From positions 1-14,547 of the forward strand of contig CAYTYN010000037.1 in NCBI GenBank assembly GCA_964442135.1: a DNA stretch of 14,547 nucleotides, in the 5' to 3' direction. A program made the position numbers and the translations under genes. The notes under the pieces are model-generated. The model made no database searches. It had not been told where the DNA came from and saw nothing but the letters and a program-made list of their open reading frames with translations. The DNA is from Avanaerovorax sp964442135 (GTDB lineage: Bacteria > Bacillota > Clostridia > Peptostreptococcales > Anaerovoracaceae). The first letter of the stretch is position 1; every line of letters begins with the position of its first letter. Shown here piece after piece: positions 14,256 through 14,547 of the stretch.

Positions 14256-14547
14256 ATGAAACTTACCAAGCGACTGCTGGCCCTGGTGCTGGCGCTGGTC
14301 ATGGTTCTGTCCCTGGCCGCCTGCGGCGACAGCAGCGGCACCGACGGCGACAGCGACGCCGTGACCTACCGCACTCTGTATGCCAGCGAGGTAGACACCC
14401 TGAACTACCTCTATACCACCACCACCAATAACCTGGTGATTCCCGCCAACGTTGTGGACACCCTCATAGAGTATGACTCCTACGGCGTGGTTCAGCCCTC
14501 TCTGGCGGAGAGCTGGGAGCACAACGACGACTACACCGAGTGGACCT
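14256..14547 (+). CDS. Peptide ABC transporter substrate-binding lipoprotein (family 5), 5' part
   Basis: The first 97 codons of an OppA/DppA-type extracellular solute-binding protein; the gene continues past the window. Residues 1-22 are a lipoprotein signal: KLTKR, a leucine/valine/alanine core, then lipobox LAAC with the lipidated cysteine at 23, followed by a Ser/Gly/Asp-rich linker. The mature part, TYRTLYASEVDTLNYLYTT, then VVDTLIEYDSYGVVQPSLAESWE, is the family 5 opening in which the initial strand and the LIExD-x-G-x-xxPxLAxSW motif are diagnostic. It would bind oligopeptides outside the membrane for an ABC importer. ATG 14256 has AAAGGATGG (14242-14250) upstream. Codon use is strongly GC-biased (CTG, GCC, GGC, GAC), unlike recA and the genes before it. 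A hairpin-like CCGGA-TCCGG and two TATAAT sequences (14151, 14173) lie in the leader. Confidence 0.9.
   Translation, partial: MKLTKRLLALVLALVMVLSLAACGDSSGTDGDSDAVTYRTLYASEVDTLNYLYTTTTNNLVIPANVVDTLIEYDSYGVVQPSLAESWEHNDDYTEWT

Noticed and set aside
13852..14259. Several overlapping open frames on both strands in the GC-rich segment
   Set aside because: High GC content removes stop codons. Only the pieces matching the epimerase family look like former coding sequence.
1..14547. CRISPR arrays, tRNA or rRNA genes, transposases, integrases
   Set aside because: No spaced repeat arrays, cloverleaf sequences, rRNA segments or recombinase genes were seen. The only repeats are the two short tandem duplications listed.

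Overview
The window looks like a chromosomal segment from an anaerobic Clostridia-type Firmicute. The signs are AGGAGG-type ribosome sites with some TTG starts, a Bacillus/Clostridium-type LexA box (GAAC-N4-GTTC) on recA, a large 2-hydroxyacyl-CoA dehydratase activase-like protein typical of amino-acid-fermenting anaerobes, and a 6S RNA of the usual bacterial architecture. Nearly all intact genes are on the + strand. I cannot place a genus.

Layout. 1-360: a small ABM-fold monooxygenase-like gene with a hairpin behind it. 364-576: a 5'-truncated coding remnant on the minus strand. 623-1075: rnpB (RNase P RNA) with its own promoter and terminator. 1148-9129: four closely spaced genes, namely a MATE exporter, a 1414-residue double-ATPase activase, a duplicated DUF1538 membrane protein and a duplicated PII-like protein. 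The last two are almost certainly a functional pair, and a candidate promoter in the 3' end of the activase gene may drive them separately. 9133-9985: yebC with a promoter and a probable terminator. 9990-10183: a 6S RNA gene recognised from its secondary structure. 10198-13439: pgsA, cinA and recA, a common Firmicute neighbourhood. pgsA has no room for its own promoter after the 6S RNA terminator. recA has its own promoter, a LexA operator and a strong terminator.

After recA the sequence decays. There is the C-terminal tail of an XRE/HigA-like repressor, an AT-rich stretch with a 20-bp tandem repeat, and then, at about 13745, an abrupt switch to GC-rich sequence. The GC-rich part holds a wrecked dipeptide epimerase gene (N- and C-terminal ends joined, catalytic middle missing, two frameshifts, a 24-bp duplication) and the start of an oligopeptide-binding lipoprotein gene that runs off the window. 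Its codon use (CTG, GCC, GGC, CGC) is unlike the rest (ATA, GGA, AGG/AGA). This is either acquired DNA or an assembly joint; the sequence alone cannot decide.

Working together: rnpB, 6S RNA, yebC, pgsA, cinA and recA are housekeeping genes. The best candidate for an undescribed system is the DUF1538 plus tandem-PII pair, in which both the membrane protein and its likely cytoplasmic regulator are internal two-fold repeats.
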